64,000 nt of DNA from an uncultured Schlesneria sp. (GTDB lineage Bacteria > Planctomycetota > Planctomycetia > Planctomycetales > Planctomycetaceae): assembly GCA_903904835.1 (NCBI GenBank), contig CAIVEI010000128.1, positions 62,001 through 126,000 on the forward strand, read 5' to 3'. The translations under genes were made by a program, and so were the position numbers. Below the pieces are notes generated by a model, which worked only from the letters and a program-made list of their open reading frames with translations, did not search any database and was not told the DNA's origin. Below are positions 26,276 to 35,156 of this stretch, piece by piece (position 1 is the stretch's first letter; each line of letters begins with the position of its first letter).

Positions 26276-27040
26276 ATGAAGACGAAACCTGTTATCGGAA
26301 TGAATGGCGATTATCGACCCGCTCGTAAGGATGCATTAGCGCTGAGCTGGTTCAATACCGGCTATTATGATTCAATTAATACTGCGGGTGGCCTGCCAAT
26401 ACTGATTCCTCCGCACGCCAGTGATGATGATTTGAGACAAACACTTGAGATGTGTGATGGCGTCGTGCTTGCCGGGTGTTCCATGGATTTGGATCCCATG
26501 CGATTGGGGATGGAGCCACATCCTCACACACGACCGATGCCTGTACGCCGCGAAGACTTTGATCGTCGCATGGCAAAGCTCGCGGTTGAAATGCGACTGC
26601 CGATTCTGGCAATTGGCTCCGGTATGCAGACTTTGAACGTTATCTGTGGCGGCACATTGATTCAGCACATTCCTGAAGCTGTTCCCCGTGCTTTGCACCA
26701 CCGTGATCCCGTTGAGCGACATAATCGGCACATTATCGAGATCGTCGAAGGGACTCGTTGCTGGGACATTTACGGGCCAGGCGAAATTCGTGTCAACAGT
26801 GAGCATCACATGGCAGTAAACCGCCTTGCGAACTGTTTCAAGGCCTCGGCACATGCTCCTGACGGCGTGATCGAATGCTACGAATCAACTGATGCTGACT
26901 GGTTCTGTCTCGGAGTTCAGTGGCATCCTGAAGACGACACGGCTTCGGCTTTGGATATGCAAGTCTTCCAGGAGTTCATGTCTGCTGCACATGGCAGCGA
27001 GCCAACGATCCTCAAGATGCCTCAGCGTGTTGCGGCTTGA
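26276..27040 (+). CDS. C26-family (gamma-glutamyl-GABA hydrolase-like) protein lacking the catalytic cysteine
   Basis: 254 residues from the ATG at 26276 with AAAAAGGG before it. Class I glutamine amidotransferase fold like PuuD: VIGMNGDY, SINTAGGLPILIPP, CDGVVLAGCSMDLDP, and the C-terminal LGVQWHPEDDT with the His and Glu of the triad. At the nucleophile elbow, where active members read I-C-R-G-M-Q, this protein reads I-G-S-G-M-Q (Gly114, Ser115), so the cysteine is absent. It may be a pseudoenzyme that binds a gamma-glutamyl compound or regulates a partner, or it may use another residue. A good terminator follows. No puu-pathway genes are nearby. Confidence 0.82.
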   Translation: MKTKPVIGMNGDYRPARKDALALSWFNTGYYDSINTAGGLPILIPPHASDDDLRQTLEMCDGVVLAGCSMDLDPMRLGMEPHPHTRPMPVRREDFDRRMAKLAVEMRLPILAIGSGMQTLNVICGGTLIQHIPEAVPRALHHRDPVERHNRHIIEIVEGTRCWDIYGPGEIRVNSEHHMAVNRLANCFKASAHAPDGVIECYESTDADWFCLGVQWHPEDDTASALDMQVFQEFMSAAHGSEPTILKMPQRVAA

Positions 27041-27077
27041 GCAATCGCTCAAAACTTCCAATTTGGTTTGGTGTTTA

Positions 27078-27115
27078 CACCCCGGTACAATTGCGTGCCG
27101 GGGTGTTGTTGCTTT
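27078..27115 (+). terminator. Rho-independent terminator after the C26 gene
   Basis: CACCCCGG (27078-27085) pairs with CCGGGGTG (27098-27105), followed by TTGTTGCTTTT. A strong GC stem just after the stop codon at 27040. Confidence 0.8.
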
Positions 27116-27334
27116 TGGGGAGCATCGTGGCGTTTACGTGTGCAGCCGCGCGTTCGATGGCTAAATTGCCGCTGCGAATGATAGTATGATCGCATCCACC
27201 CCAAAGACTGTTTGGAATTCGGTCTGTATCCTTTTCAAATATCGGGGCTTACGCAATAGTGTGAGTCTTTTGAGGAGCTTTTCGCATTCCCGGGCTCGAT
27301 TATTAATCACGTTACGCAAGAGAATGGCTGCTGG

Positions 27335-30300
27335 ATGAATTCGTCTGTTGATTCTCAGGAAAAATCTCCGAATTATCCCGAGCCCGGTCATGACGGTGCC
27401 TCGGGAAATACGACAGAAATGAATGTGATTCATCACGATGATCGTGTCTTGCCTCACGAAAGGCTGGCAACGCGCAGTTTCTTAAGTCTCTTGTTCGTCC
27501 AGTTTCTTACGGTTCTGAACGACCATACGTTTCGTTGGCTGGTTGTACCAATCGCCAAACCTCATCTGGGGCAGGCAGGTGCTTTATCATTGGGGCTGGC
27601 GGCATTCACGATCCCGTTTATTTTGCTCGCCACACCCGCTGGGTATCTCGCCGATCGATTTTCGAAAGCCTGGGTGATACGTGCTTGTAAGACGGCTGAA
27701 ATCGTCATCATGGGCTTGGGTTTTGTTGCGCTCCTCTCGGGAAATATGACATTTTTGATTACGATCGTGGCAATGACTGGCGCTCTCGCCGCTCTGTTTT
27801 CGCCTGCGAAGTCTGGTTGCGTACCCGAGTTAGTTGACGAGCCATTGCTTTCGAAGGCGAATGGTTTGATGGGGCTCGTGACTGTTGCCCCAGCGGCATT
27901 GGGGTTTCTCGTCGGTAACATTCTCGCAGCGTCGGCACAGCCAACGCCGAAGGCGCAGATCACTCTGACGGCATTAATCCCGTCAATGACGGTTGTCATG
28001 GGAATTGCCGTTTTGGGTTGGGTGATCAGCTTCGGGCTTCGGTCTGTTGTGGCGGCTGACCCGACGCGAAAGATACCGTGGAATCCGTTTGTCGAAACTT
28101 GGAGCTCGCTTAAGCGTTTGCACGCCGACACGCCGCTACTCAGAGCCGCATTGGGAATCGCATTTTTCTGGATTCTTGCTTCACTGGCCCAGTTGAATGT
28201 AGATCAACTCGGGGCGAAAGATTTGAGGCTTTCGCAAGAGAAGATTGGCGTACTCGGAATGATGCTCGTGTTGGGGGTTGGTATTGGCAGCGTGTTAGCA
28301 GGGCTCTGGTCAGGTGGACATGTCGAATTAGGCATTGTTCCGTTGGGGGCCATTGGCATGGCGTTCTGGTCGGTCATGCTTTGTCTGGCGGGCTGGCGAG
28401 GTCAAACCTCACCGGGGTCTGCATTCGTTGCCATTTGTGTTTCGCTTTTTTTCCTGGGGTTGAATGCAGGATTGTTTGATGTACCACTTGAGTCATATTT
28501 ACAGCGACGAAGTGAGGCTCAGCACTTAGGGCAGGTTGTCGCTGCGACGAATTTTCTGGCATTCTCGGGCATCCTCATCATGTCTGGCTTGTACTTTATT
28601 ATGATCGATATATGGAAAATATCGCCGAGCGTTGTTTTTCTGTTAGCGGGTATCGGGACGATTCCTGTCGCCATTTACATCATTTTGTTGCTGCCGAATG
28701 CCACTGTACGATTCGTCTTCTGGTTGATGGTCAAGCTGTTCTACAAAGTCCGTCCGTATGGGCTCGAGAACATTCCTCGAACCGGTGGAGCGCTGTTGAC
28801 TCCCAATCACATCAGTTTTGTTGACGGAGTCTTGTTACTGATCACGGTTCCTCGCCCGATTCGATTTATCATTTATGCCGACTTTGTTCAAAACCCAAAG
28901 CTGAATTGGCTGGCGAAGATCTTTGATGTCATTCCGATTAAAGCCGACTCAGGCCCCAAGACTCTTATTCAATCGTTACGCACTGCGACCGAAGCACTGC
29001 GAAATGGCGAGTTGGTCTGTATTTTTCCAGAAGGCGCTCTGACTCGATCAGGCCAGACACAACCGTTTCAAGGGGGAATGATCAGGATCTTGAAAGGAAC
29101 GGATGCTCCTGTCATTCCAATCTATCTTCATGGACTGTGGGGGAGCATCTTCAGCCATCGAGGTGGCAAAGTTTTCTGGAAATGGCCTCAGAAATGGCGG
29201 TATCCCGTTTCGATTATATTTGGTGAACCGTTAATTTCACCGCAGTCGGCTGTAGAAGTTCGAGATCGTGTGCAACAACTTGGAGCAGACGCTGTGGAAA
29301 TCGGCAAGACACTGGAACTCACTCCAGCCCGAATGTTTCTTCGATCGTGCAAAAAAACTTTGCGTTCAACCAGATTGGCTGATTCAACGGGTGTGGAGCT
29401 GACTGGGGGCAAGCTTTTAGCCTCAGTGCTTGCAATGCGTCGCGTTTTACTGCGTGAAGTACTTGGTGTTGACGAGCCGTTTGTCGGGATTCTATTGCCT
29501 GCATCAGGAGCGTCTGCGATTGCCAACCTTGCGGTGACGTTGGCGGGGCGCAAGGCTGTGAACTTAAACTTCACAACCACTGCAGGGGATATGCGTCACT
29601 GCGTGAAGGAGGCAAAAGTCCGGCATGTTCTGACGAGTAAAAAGATGCTTGAGAAGCAACCGCTCGATCTTGGCGCCGACTTTGTGTTTCTAGAAGACCT
29701 GAAAGAGATGGTCACTAATTTCGACAGACTTGTTGCGGGTGTCGCGGCATACGTTGTTCCTGCGTTTCTTTTGGAGCGGATGATCGGGCTGACCCGAGTT
29801 CGTCCGGACGATATTATCGCGGTCATGTTCACGTCGGGATCGACCGGGGAACCAAAGGGGGTGATGCTGTCGCATCACAATGTCAGTTCCACTGTCGACG
29901 CTGCGGACCAGATGTTTAACATCGAGTCCACTGATTGCATGCTCGGGGTCTTGCCACTCTTTCACTGCTTCGGATACGTCGCCACGTTCTGGCTTCCGCT
30001 GTGTGTGGCTGCAAAGGTCGTCTTCCATTCGAATCCACTTGATGCTCGAAGGATCGGCGAACTCGTCCACCAATACGGTGCGACGATCATGATCGGCACA
30101 CCGACGTTTCTACGTGGATATCTCAAGCGATGCGAGAAAGAGCAGTTTCGGACCTTGGATATTCTTGTTGTCGGAGCCGAGAAGTTGCCGCTCGATCTTG
30201 CAGAACAGTTTCGAGAGAAGTTTGGAGTCCTGCCGTCCGAGGGCTATGGTACGACGGAAACGTCCGGCCCTGCCTGCGTTAATGTTGCCGACCATCGCAA

Positions 30301-30925
30301 TGAACAAATCGACCAGAAGGGAACCAAACTGGGGTCCGTCGGCCGCCCGATGCCTGGGGTTGTCGTGCGTGCGATCGATCCCGAAACCAGGCAACCGCTG
30401 TCAGTCGGAAAGGAGGGTTTGGTCTGCATCAAGGGATCGAACATCATGTTGGGTTACTTGAATCAACCTGAAAAGACCGCTTCGGTGATCCAGGATGGCT
30501 GGTATGAAACCGGTGACATGGGATTCGTTGACGACGAGGGCTTTGTTCACATTACTGGTCGACTCAGTCGATTTTCCAAGGTTGGCGGAGAAATGGTTCC
30601 GCATTTGAGAATCGAAGAAAGTCTATTGCGGATTATTGAGGATCCGACGAACACCGATACGGGTATTCCACTTGCCGTGACATCCGTTCCCGACGCAAAA
30701 AAGGGAGAGCGACTTGTCGTTCTGCACAAGCCATTTGCAAAGTCCGTCAAACAAGTGATCGATGAACTGGCAGCCACGGGGATTCCCACTTTATGGCTTC
30801 CGTCATCTGACGGTTTTGTTGAAGTGAGCGAAATTCCGATCCTCGGGACAGGCAAGCTGGATCTGAAGAGAGTCAAGCAGCTAGCCTTGGACGCAATGGA
30901 GAAAGAACTTAACGCTAAAGCGTGA
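27335..30925 (+). CDS. MFS transporter - PlsC acyltransferase - AMP-dependent ligase fusion (LplT-Aas-like)
   Basis: 1,196 residues in three domains. Residues about 30-440: a 12-helix MFS transporter resembling the lysophospholipid flippase LplT. Residues about 450-655: glycerolipid acyltransferase with H492-x4-D497 in NHISFVDG and FPEGALTR at 564-571. Residues about 660-1190: acyl-AMP ligase with the P-loop TSGSTGEPKG near 833, YGTTETSG, GWYETGDMG and a C-terminal GTGKLDLKR lysine. In E. coli, LplT and Aas are separate neighbours that import lysophosphatidylethanolamine and reacylate it; three-domain fusions of this order are known in other bacteria. It is likely an inner-membrane system for lysophospholipid salvage. 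Its ligase domain is duplicated immediately downstream. Confidence 0.9.
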   Translation: MNSSVDSQEKSPNYPEPGHDGASGNTTEMNVIHHDDRVLPHERLATRSFLSLLFVQFLTVLNDHTFRWLVVPIAKPHLGQAGALSLGLAAFTIPFILLATPAGYLADRFSKAWVIRACKTAEIVIMGLGFVALLSGNMTFLITIVAMTGALAALFSPAKSGCVPELVDEPLLSKANGLMGLVTVAPAALGFLVGNILAASAQPTPKAQITLTALIPSMTVVMGIAVLGWVISFGLRSVVAADPTRKIPWNPFVETWSSLKRLHADTPLLRAALGIAFFWILASLAQLNVDQLGAKDLRLSQEKIGVLGMMLVLGVGIGSVLAGLWSGGHVELGIVPLGAIGMAFWSVMLCLAGWRGQTSPGSAFVAICVSLFFLGLNAGLFDVPLESYLQRRSEAQHLGQVVAATNFLAFSGILIMSGLYFIMIDIWKISPSVVFLLAGIGTIPVAIYIILLLPNATVRFVFWLMVKLFYKVRPYGLENIPRTGGALLTPNHISFVDGVLLLITVPRPIRFIIYADFVQNPKLNWLAKIFDVIPIKADSGPKTLIQSLRTATEALRNGELVCIFPEGALTRSGQTQPFQGGMIRILKGTDAPVIPIYLHGLWGSIFSHRGGKVFWKWPQKWRYPVSIIFGEPLISPQSAVEVRDRVQQLGADAVEIGKTLELTPARMFLRSCKKTLRSTRLADSTGVELTGGKLLASVLAMRRVLLREVLGVDEPFVGILLPASGASAIANLAVTLAGRKAVNLNFTTTAGDMRHCVKEAKVRHVLTSKKMLEKQPLDLGADFVFLEDLKEMVTNFDRLVAGVAAYVVPAFLLERMIGLTRVRPDDIIAVMFTSGSTGEPKGVMLSHHNVSSTVDAADQMFNIESTDCMLGVLPLFHCFGYVATFWLPLCVAAKVVFHSNPLDARRIGELVHQYGATIMIGTPTFLRGYLKRCEKEQFRTLDILVVGAEKLPLDLAEQFREKFGVLPSEGYGTTETSGPACVNVADHRNEQIDQKGTKLGSVGRPMPGVVVRAIDPETRQPLSVGKEGLVCIKGSNIMLGYLNQPEKTASVIQDGWYETGDMGFVDDEGFVHITGRLSRFSKVGGEMVPHLRIEESLLRIIEDPTNTDTGIPLAVTSVPDAKKGERLVVLHKPFAKSVKQVIDELAATGIPTLWLPSSDGFVEVSEIPILGTGKLDLKRVKQLALDAMEKELNAKA

Positions 30926-30934
30926 CGTTCAATC

Positions 30935-30954
30935 GTGAGAACATCACTTCTCAC
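30935..30954. terminator. Possible terminator hairpin after the fusion gene
   Basis: GTGAGAA (30935-30941) pairs with TTCTCAC (30948-30954) around a 6-base loop; an AT-rich stretch ATTTCAAAATAA follows but no clear T run. Lies between the two paralogous ligase genes, so the second gene may have its own promoter. Confidence 0.35.
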
Positions 30955-31044
30955 ATTTCAAAATAACCGCTCGATAATACTGGATTGGCAAATTCACGCC
31001 GAGTCGTCGAATAAGTCCGTCCATTCAATACAGGATCAGTCGTC

Positions 31045-32667
31045 GTGAATGTGAACAAGTCCGCTGAGTTGACGCCTGCTCGTCTCTTTCTGAGATCGTG
31101 CAAGAAGACATTGAATGACGTTCGAATTGCGGACTCAAGTGGTGTCGAAATGACAGGAGGCAAACTCTTGTCATCGGTCATGGCAATTCGTCGAGTACTG
31201 CTTCGTGACGTTCTTGGAGTAGAAGAGCAGTTCGTCGGAATCCTATTACCTGCGACGGCCGCGTCTGCAATTACAAACCTTGCCGTAGCCATGTGTGGGC
31301 GTACCGTAGTCAACTTAAACTTCACGACAACTGAAGCGGATATGCGGCATTGTGTCAAAGATGCCCGAGTACGACACGTACTCACGAGCAAGAAAATGTT
31401 GGAGAAGAAACATTTCGATCTTGGAGTGGAATTCGTCTTTCTCGAAGATCTCAAAGAGAAGATCACGAACTTTGACAAAATCGTCGCCGGTTTCGCCGCA
31501 TACCTGATCCCAGCGACGATGTTGGAACGAATGATCGGTCTGACTCGGGTCGCCCCATCTGACATCATTGCCGTCATCTTTACGTCAGGCTCCACTGGTG
31601 AGCCTAAAGGGGTGATGATTTCGCAACACAACGTGAGTGCTACGGTCGATGCTGCGGACCAGGTCTTCAATATCAAGCAAAGCGATTGCGTCCTGGGGAT
31701 CTTGCCATTATTTCACTGTTTTGGGTATGTCGCGGCGTTCTGGTTACCTTTGTGTGTCAGCGCGAAGGTTGTTTTTCATTTTAATCCTCTCGACGCCCGG
31801 CAGATTGGTGAATTGGCTCATCAACATCGAGCCACAATCTTGTTCGGCACGCCGACATTTTTGCGAGGATACCTCAAGCGCTGTGAGAAAGAGCAATTCC
31901 ACACGCTAGAACTCGTTGTTGTTGGCGCTGAGAAAATGCCACTTGATCTGGCAGAACAGTTTCGTGAAAAATTTGGCGTTCAGCCGTCCGAGGGCTATGG
32001 AACGACCGAGACGTCTGGTCCTGCGTGTGTCAATGTTTCTGATCATCGCAGCGAAAATGCCCATCAAAATGGGACCAGGCTCGGTTCAGTTGGTCGCCCA
32101 ATGCCGGGAGTAATGGCCCGAGCAATCGATCCAGATACGAAACAGCCCCTTCCGACAGGCGGTGTTGGTATCGTCTGCATTAAGGGGATCAATATCATGC
32201 TGGGCTATTTGAATCAGCCTGAGAAGACGGCTTCGGTGATCAAGGATGGTTGGTATGAAACGGGTGACATGGGGTTCGTGGACGACGAGGGGTTTGTTCA
32301 CATTACGGGGCGACTCAGCCGATTTTCGAAGATTGGCGGAGAAATGGTTCCACATTTGAGGATTGAAGAAAATCTCTTAAGGATCGTTGAAGACCCCACC
32401 AGCACTGATTCGGGTATCCCGCTTGCCGTGACATCCGTTCCTGATACAAAAAAGGGAGAACGACTGATTGTTTTGCACAAACCGCTTGTAAAATCTGTCA
32501 AGCAAGTGATTAACGAGTTAGCGGAAACGGGGCTTCCAACTCTCTGGATTCCATCGCATGATGGCTTTATCGAAGTCGAAGAAATTCCAATCCTGGGAAC
32601 TGGCAAACTTGACCTGAAAGGGATCAAACAGGTCGCATTATCGTTTGCGGAGAAAGGTCACCTGTGA
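31045..32667 (+). CDS. Free-standing acyl-AMP ligase, paralogue of the upstream fusion's C-terminal domain
   Basis: 540 residues from a GTG start. The protein aligns almost end to end with residues from about 661 onward of the preceding fusion, beginning at ELTPAR(L/M)FLRSCKKTL; by eye about four of five residues agree. The ATP-binding loop TSGSTGEPKG is near residue 180, with YGTTETSG, GWYETGDMG and GTGKLDLKG at the end, so the active site looks intact. It should activate a fatty acid as acyl-AMP and pass it to an acceptor. This copy has no transporter or acyltransferase domain and thus may feed another acceptor. It arose by tandem duplication of a domain followed by separate start-codon use. 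Confidence 0.88.
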   Translation: MNVNKSAELTPARLFLRSCKKTLNDVRIADSSGVEMTGGKLLSSVMAIRRVLLRDVLGVEEQFVGILLPATAASAITNLAVAMCGRTVVNLNFTTTEADMRHCVKDARVRHVLTSKKMLEKKHFDLGVEFVFLEDLKEKITNFDKIVAGFAAYLIPATMLERMIGLTRVAPSDIIAVIFTSGSTGEPKGVMISQHNVSATVDAADQVFNIKQSDCVLGILPLFHCFGYVAAFWLPLCVSAKVVFHFNPLDARQIGELAHQHRATILFGTPTFLRGYLKRCEKEQFHTLELVVVGAEKMPLDLAEQFREKFGVQPSEGYGTTETSGPACVNVSDHRSENAHQNGTRLGSVGRPMPGVMARAIDPDTKQPLPTGGVGIVCIKGINIMLGYLNQPEKTASVIKDGWYETGDMGFVDDEGFVHITGRLSRFSKIGGEMVPHLRIEENLLRIVEDPTSTDSGIPLAVTSVPDTKKGERLIVLHKPLVKSVKQVINELAETGLPTLWIPSHDGFIEVEEIPILGTGKLDLKGIKQVALSFAEKGHL

Positions 32668-32724
32668 CTGACGTGATTTCAATCGATTTTGCGAAACGCT
32701 GTCTGATACCTCGGCGGTCGGTCG

Positions 32725-33051
32725 ATGCTTAACTGGCTAAAACATGCTTTTTCAGTGGGGGAGTCTAAATCTCCTATCCCAACACCGTCACAAGCAAATG
32801 CCATCGACGCGGTTTGTCGAGAGATCGTAAGGCGACGGATGACATTGCCGGCTCAAATGCTATTCGAGTCATCAGCGCCACTTCATTTCTTGGGCGGACA
32901 GGCATTGCGATTCTTCGAACCTGTGCTTGCAGCGGTTCTTGATCCCGTTGGAATTCGAGATTTCGCATCATTTCTGGAACAGAGAGGAGCGCTAGAGTAC
33001 ATTTGCCATCGACTAGAGGATCTCAATGTGATTGGTGAGACCAAAGATTAG
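32725..33051 (+). CDS. Small conserved protein of unknown function preceding mutL/glmL-type gene
   Basis: 108 residues, no signal peptide. The core VCREIVRRRMTLPAQMLFESSAPLHFLGGQALRFFEPVL then FASFLEQRGALEYICHRLEDL resembles, from memory, small proteins found next to MutL/GlmL genes in several phyla, with the sequence FLES..PL.F.G.QAL as their hallmark. It lies 55 bases upstream of the MutL-like gene and is probably co-transcribed. Function is unknown; a partner role for the MutL-like ATPase is inferred only from neighbourhood. Confidence 0.6.
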   Translation: MLNWLKHAFSVGESKSPIPTPSQANAIDAVCREIVRRRMTLPAQMLFESSAPLHFLGGQALRFFEPVLAAVLDPVGIRDFASFLEQRGALEYICHRLEDLNVIGETKD

Positions 33052-33138
33052 ATCAATCGAAATTGCCTCATCACGAAGAATCAGATCGTCCATGACGATT
33101 TTACTTTGACCAGATTGCCTTCAACGATCGGCCGTGCA

Positions 33139-34983
33139 ATGCCATCAGATCAATCCGATGCTTCATTCTCGTTCTCGCGATTTCCCGATCCAGAATCTTT
33201 GCAGGTCATCCTTGCGACCGATTGCGGCAGTACCACGACAAAAGCCATCTTGATCGAAAAAATCGACGGCGTTTATCGGCAAACTTATCGTGGTGAAGCT
33301 CCGACAACCGTCGAAGAGCCTACCGCCGACGTCACAATGGGTGTCGTTAATGCAGCCACCGAGGTCGGAGAGTTAGCCGGTCGACGATTGATTGATGAAA
33401 ATGGTCAGATTATTCGACCCGCACGGGAAAACGAAGGCTGCGACGTTTATATCTCGACATCCAGTGCAGGTGGCGGATTACAGATGCTCGTTGCTGGCGT
33501 CGTTCGTGAAATGACCGCAGCCAGTGCCGAAAGAGCGGCGCTTGGTGCGGGTGCGATCGTCATGGAGACGTTGGCGTCAAACGATAAGAGGAAGCCGTTT
33601 GAACAGATTCAGCGAATTCGTGAATTGCGACCGGACATGATCCTCCTTGCAGGGGGGACTGATGGGGGTACAACGTCGCATGTCGTTCAATTGGCAGAAT
33701 TAATTGCTCCAGCGAAGCCACAGCCACGGTTTGGCGGGCAGTACAAAATGCCTCTGATTTTTGCTGGAAATCAAGAAGCTGCGTCGCTTGTCACAGAAGT
33801 ACTCGGCGAGACCGTCGAGTTATCCATTGTCCCCAACGTTCGTCCGGTCCTTGAACGCGAGGAACTCGGGCCTGCTCGTGATTGTGTTCATGATTTGTTT
33901 CTCGAGCACGTGATGGCTCATGCGCCGGGGTACGATAAACTGATCGCATGGGCCGACGCTCCGATTATGCCGACTCCCGGAGCGGTGGGTGATATCCTGA
34001 AAACGATTGCAGAGATTCAAGGTATCAATGCTGTTGGCGTTGATATTGGCGGGGCAACAACGGATGTCTTTTCCGTTTTTGGTGGAGTTTTCAATCGAAC
34101 GGTCAGTGCGAATCTGGGAATGAGTTATTCCATTTCTAACGTTCTGGCGGAAGCGACTTTAGCAAAGATATTGCGGTGGGTTCCTTATGATTGTGATGAG
34201 CGGGAATTGCGGAACCGCGTTAAGAATAAAATGATTCGACCGACGACAATCCCACAAACGCTGGATGCACTGATGTTCGAGCAGGCGGTCGCGCGTGAAG
34301 CGTTGCGGCTTTCGTATTTGCAGCATCAACAGTTTGCAACGACTCTGGTCGGCGTACAGCAGCAACGATCGATCGGTGATGCGTTTGGTCAACAGAGCGG
34401 TCCCAGATCGATCGTCGATAACATGGCCGTAGACCTGTTGGTCGGTTCAGGAGGAGTTCTCTCGCACGCGCCCCGTATGGAGCAAACGGCAATGATGCTG
34501 ATCGACGCATTCGAGCCGGAAGGGATCACTCGGCTTGCGAAGGATAGTATCTTTATGATGCCTCATCTTGGAGTCCTCGCGTCGGTGCATCCGCGGGCTG
34601 CGATGGAAGTGTTCGAGCGAGACTGTCTTGTCTATCTTGGGACGTGTATCGCCCCCAAGGGACGACCAGATTCAGGTCAGCCTGTCTGTCGATATACGTT
34701 TGAAGGGGGGCTGCAAGAATCTGGTGAATTGCGAGGGGGTGAAATTGTCAGACTGAGATTGGATGTCGGTCAAACGGCTCAAGTTATCTTGCAGCCAGCC
34801 CGTGGTTTTGACGTGGGGTCGGGACCAGGAAAGACGCGTTCGGCAACGATTCATGGTGGAACCGTCGGAATCGTACTTGATGGTCGTGGGAGGCCACTCG
34901 AGTTACCCTTGGAACGTACACGGTGCCGCGAATTAGTGGTCAAATGGAACCGGGCAATCGAGATGTACCCGGACAGTCATTGA
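33139..34983 (+). CDS. MutL/GlmL-family ATPase (glutamate mutase activator-like)
   Basis: 614 residues from the ATG at 33139; a TTG at 33106 in frame would add 11 residues and no ribosome site decides. ASKHA-type ATPase: phosphate-1 loop ATDCGSTTTKAILIE and phosphate-2 loop VGVDIGGATTDVFSVF are both present, with STSSAGGGLQM, LAGGTDGG and VGSGGVLSHAPR between them. In Clostridium the MutL/GlmL gene lies between the two subunit genes of B12-dependent glutamate mutase and is thought to be a chaperone or reactivase. No mutase subunit is present in the window, so the client enzyme is unknown. Probably an operon with the 108-residue protein and perhaps the ligase upstream. Confidence 0.88.
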   Translation: MPSDQSDASFSFSRFPDPESLQVILATDCGSTTTKAILIEKIDGVYRQTYRGEAPTTVEEPTADVTMGVVNAATEVGELAGRRLIDENGQIIRPARENEGCDVYISTSSAGGGLQMLVAGVVREMTAASAERAALGAGAIVMETLASNDKRKPFEQIQRIRELRPDMILLAGGTDGGTTSHVVQLAELIAPAKPQPRFGGQYKMPLIFAGNQEAASLVTEVLGETVELSIVPNVRPVLEREELGPARDCVHDLFLEHVMAHAPGYDKLIAWADAPIMPTPGAVGDILKTIAEIQGINAVGVDIGGATTDVFSVFGGVFNRTVSANLGMSYSISNVLAEATLAKILRWVPYDCDERELRNRVKNKMIRPTTIPQTLDALMFEQAVAREALRLSYLQHQQFATTLVGVQQQRSIGDAFGQQSGPRSIVDNMAVDLLVGSGGVLSHAPRMEQTAMMLIDAFEPEGITRLAKDSIFMMPHLGVLASVHPRAAMEVFERDCLVYLGTCIAPKGRPDSGQPVCRYTFEGGLQESGELRGGEIVRLRLDVGQTAQVILQPARGFDVGSGPGKTRSATIHGGTVGIVLDGRGRPLELPLERTRCRELVVKWNRAIEMYPDSH

Positions 34984-35103
34984 ATGAATCTCTTGCGCAT
35001 TTCGAACATCGGTATACCCCGCGGGGTTCGCTGATAGATTCGCTTCTCGTCCTACTGCGCAATTCATCGGTCGCTGTCCGTCGCGAACTTTCTGCTGTGC
35101 GCC

Positions 35104-35109
35104 TATAAT
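35104..35109 (+). promoter_or_regulatory. Putative -10 box for the MoxR gene
   Basis: A consensus TATAAT stands 48 bases before the GTG start of the MoxR gene in an otherwise GC-rich gap. No convincing -35 hexamer is at the usual distance, so this is a weak promoter call. Confidence 0.35.
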
Positions 35110-35156
35110 CCGCCCGGTTATTCGAACAGTGAAACATTCGAAAAGGAGTATTGTGA

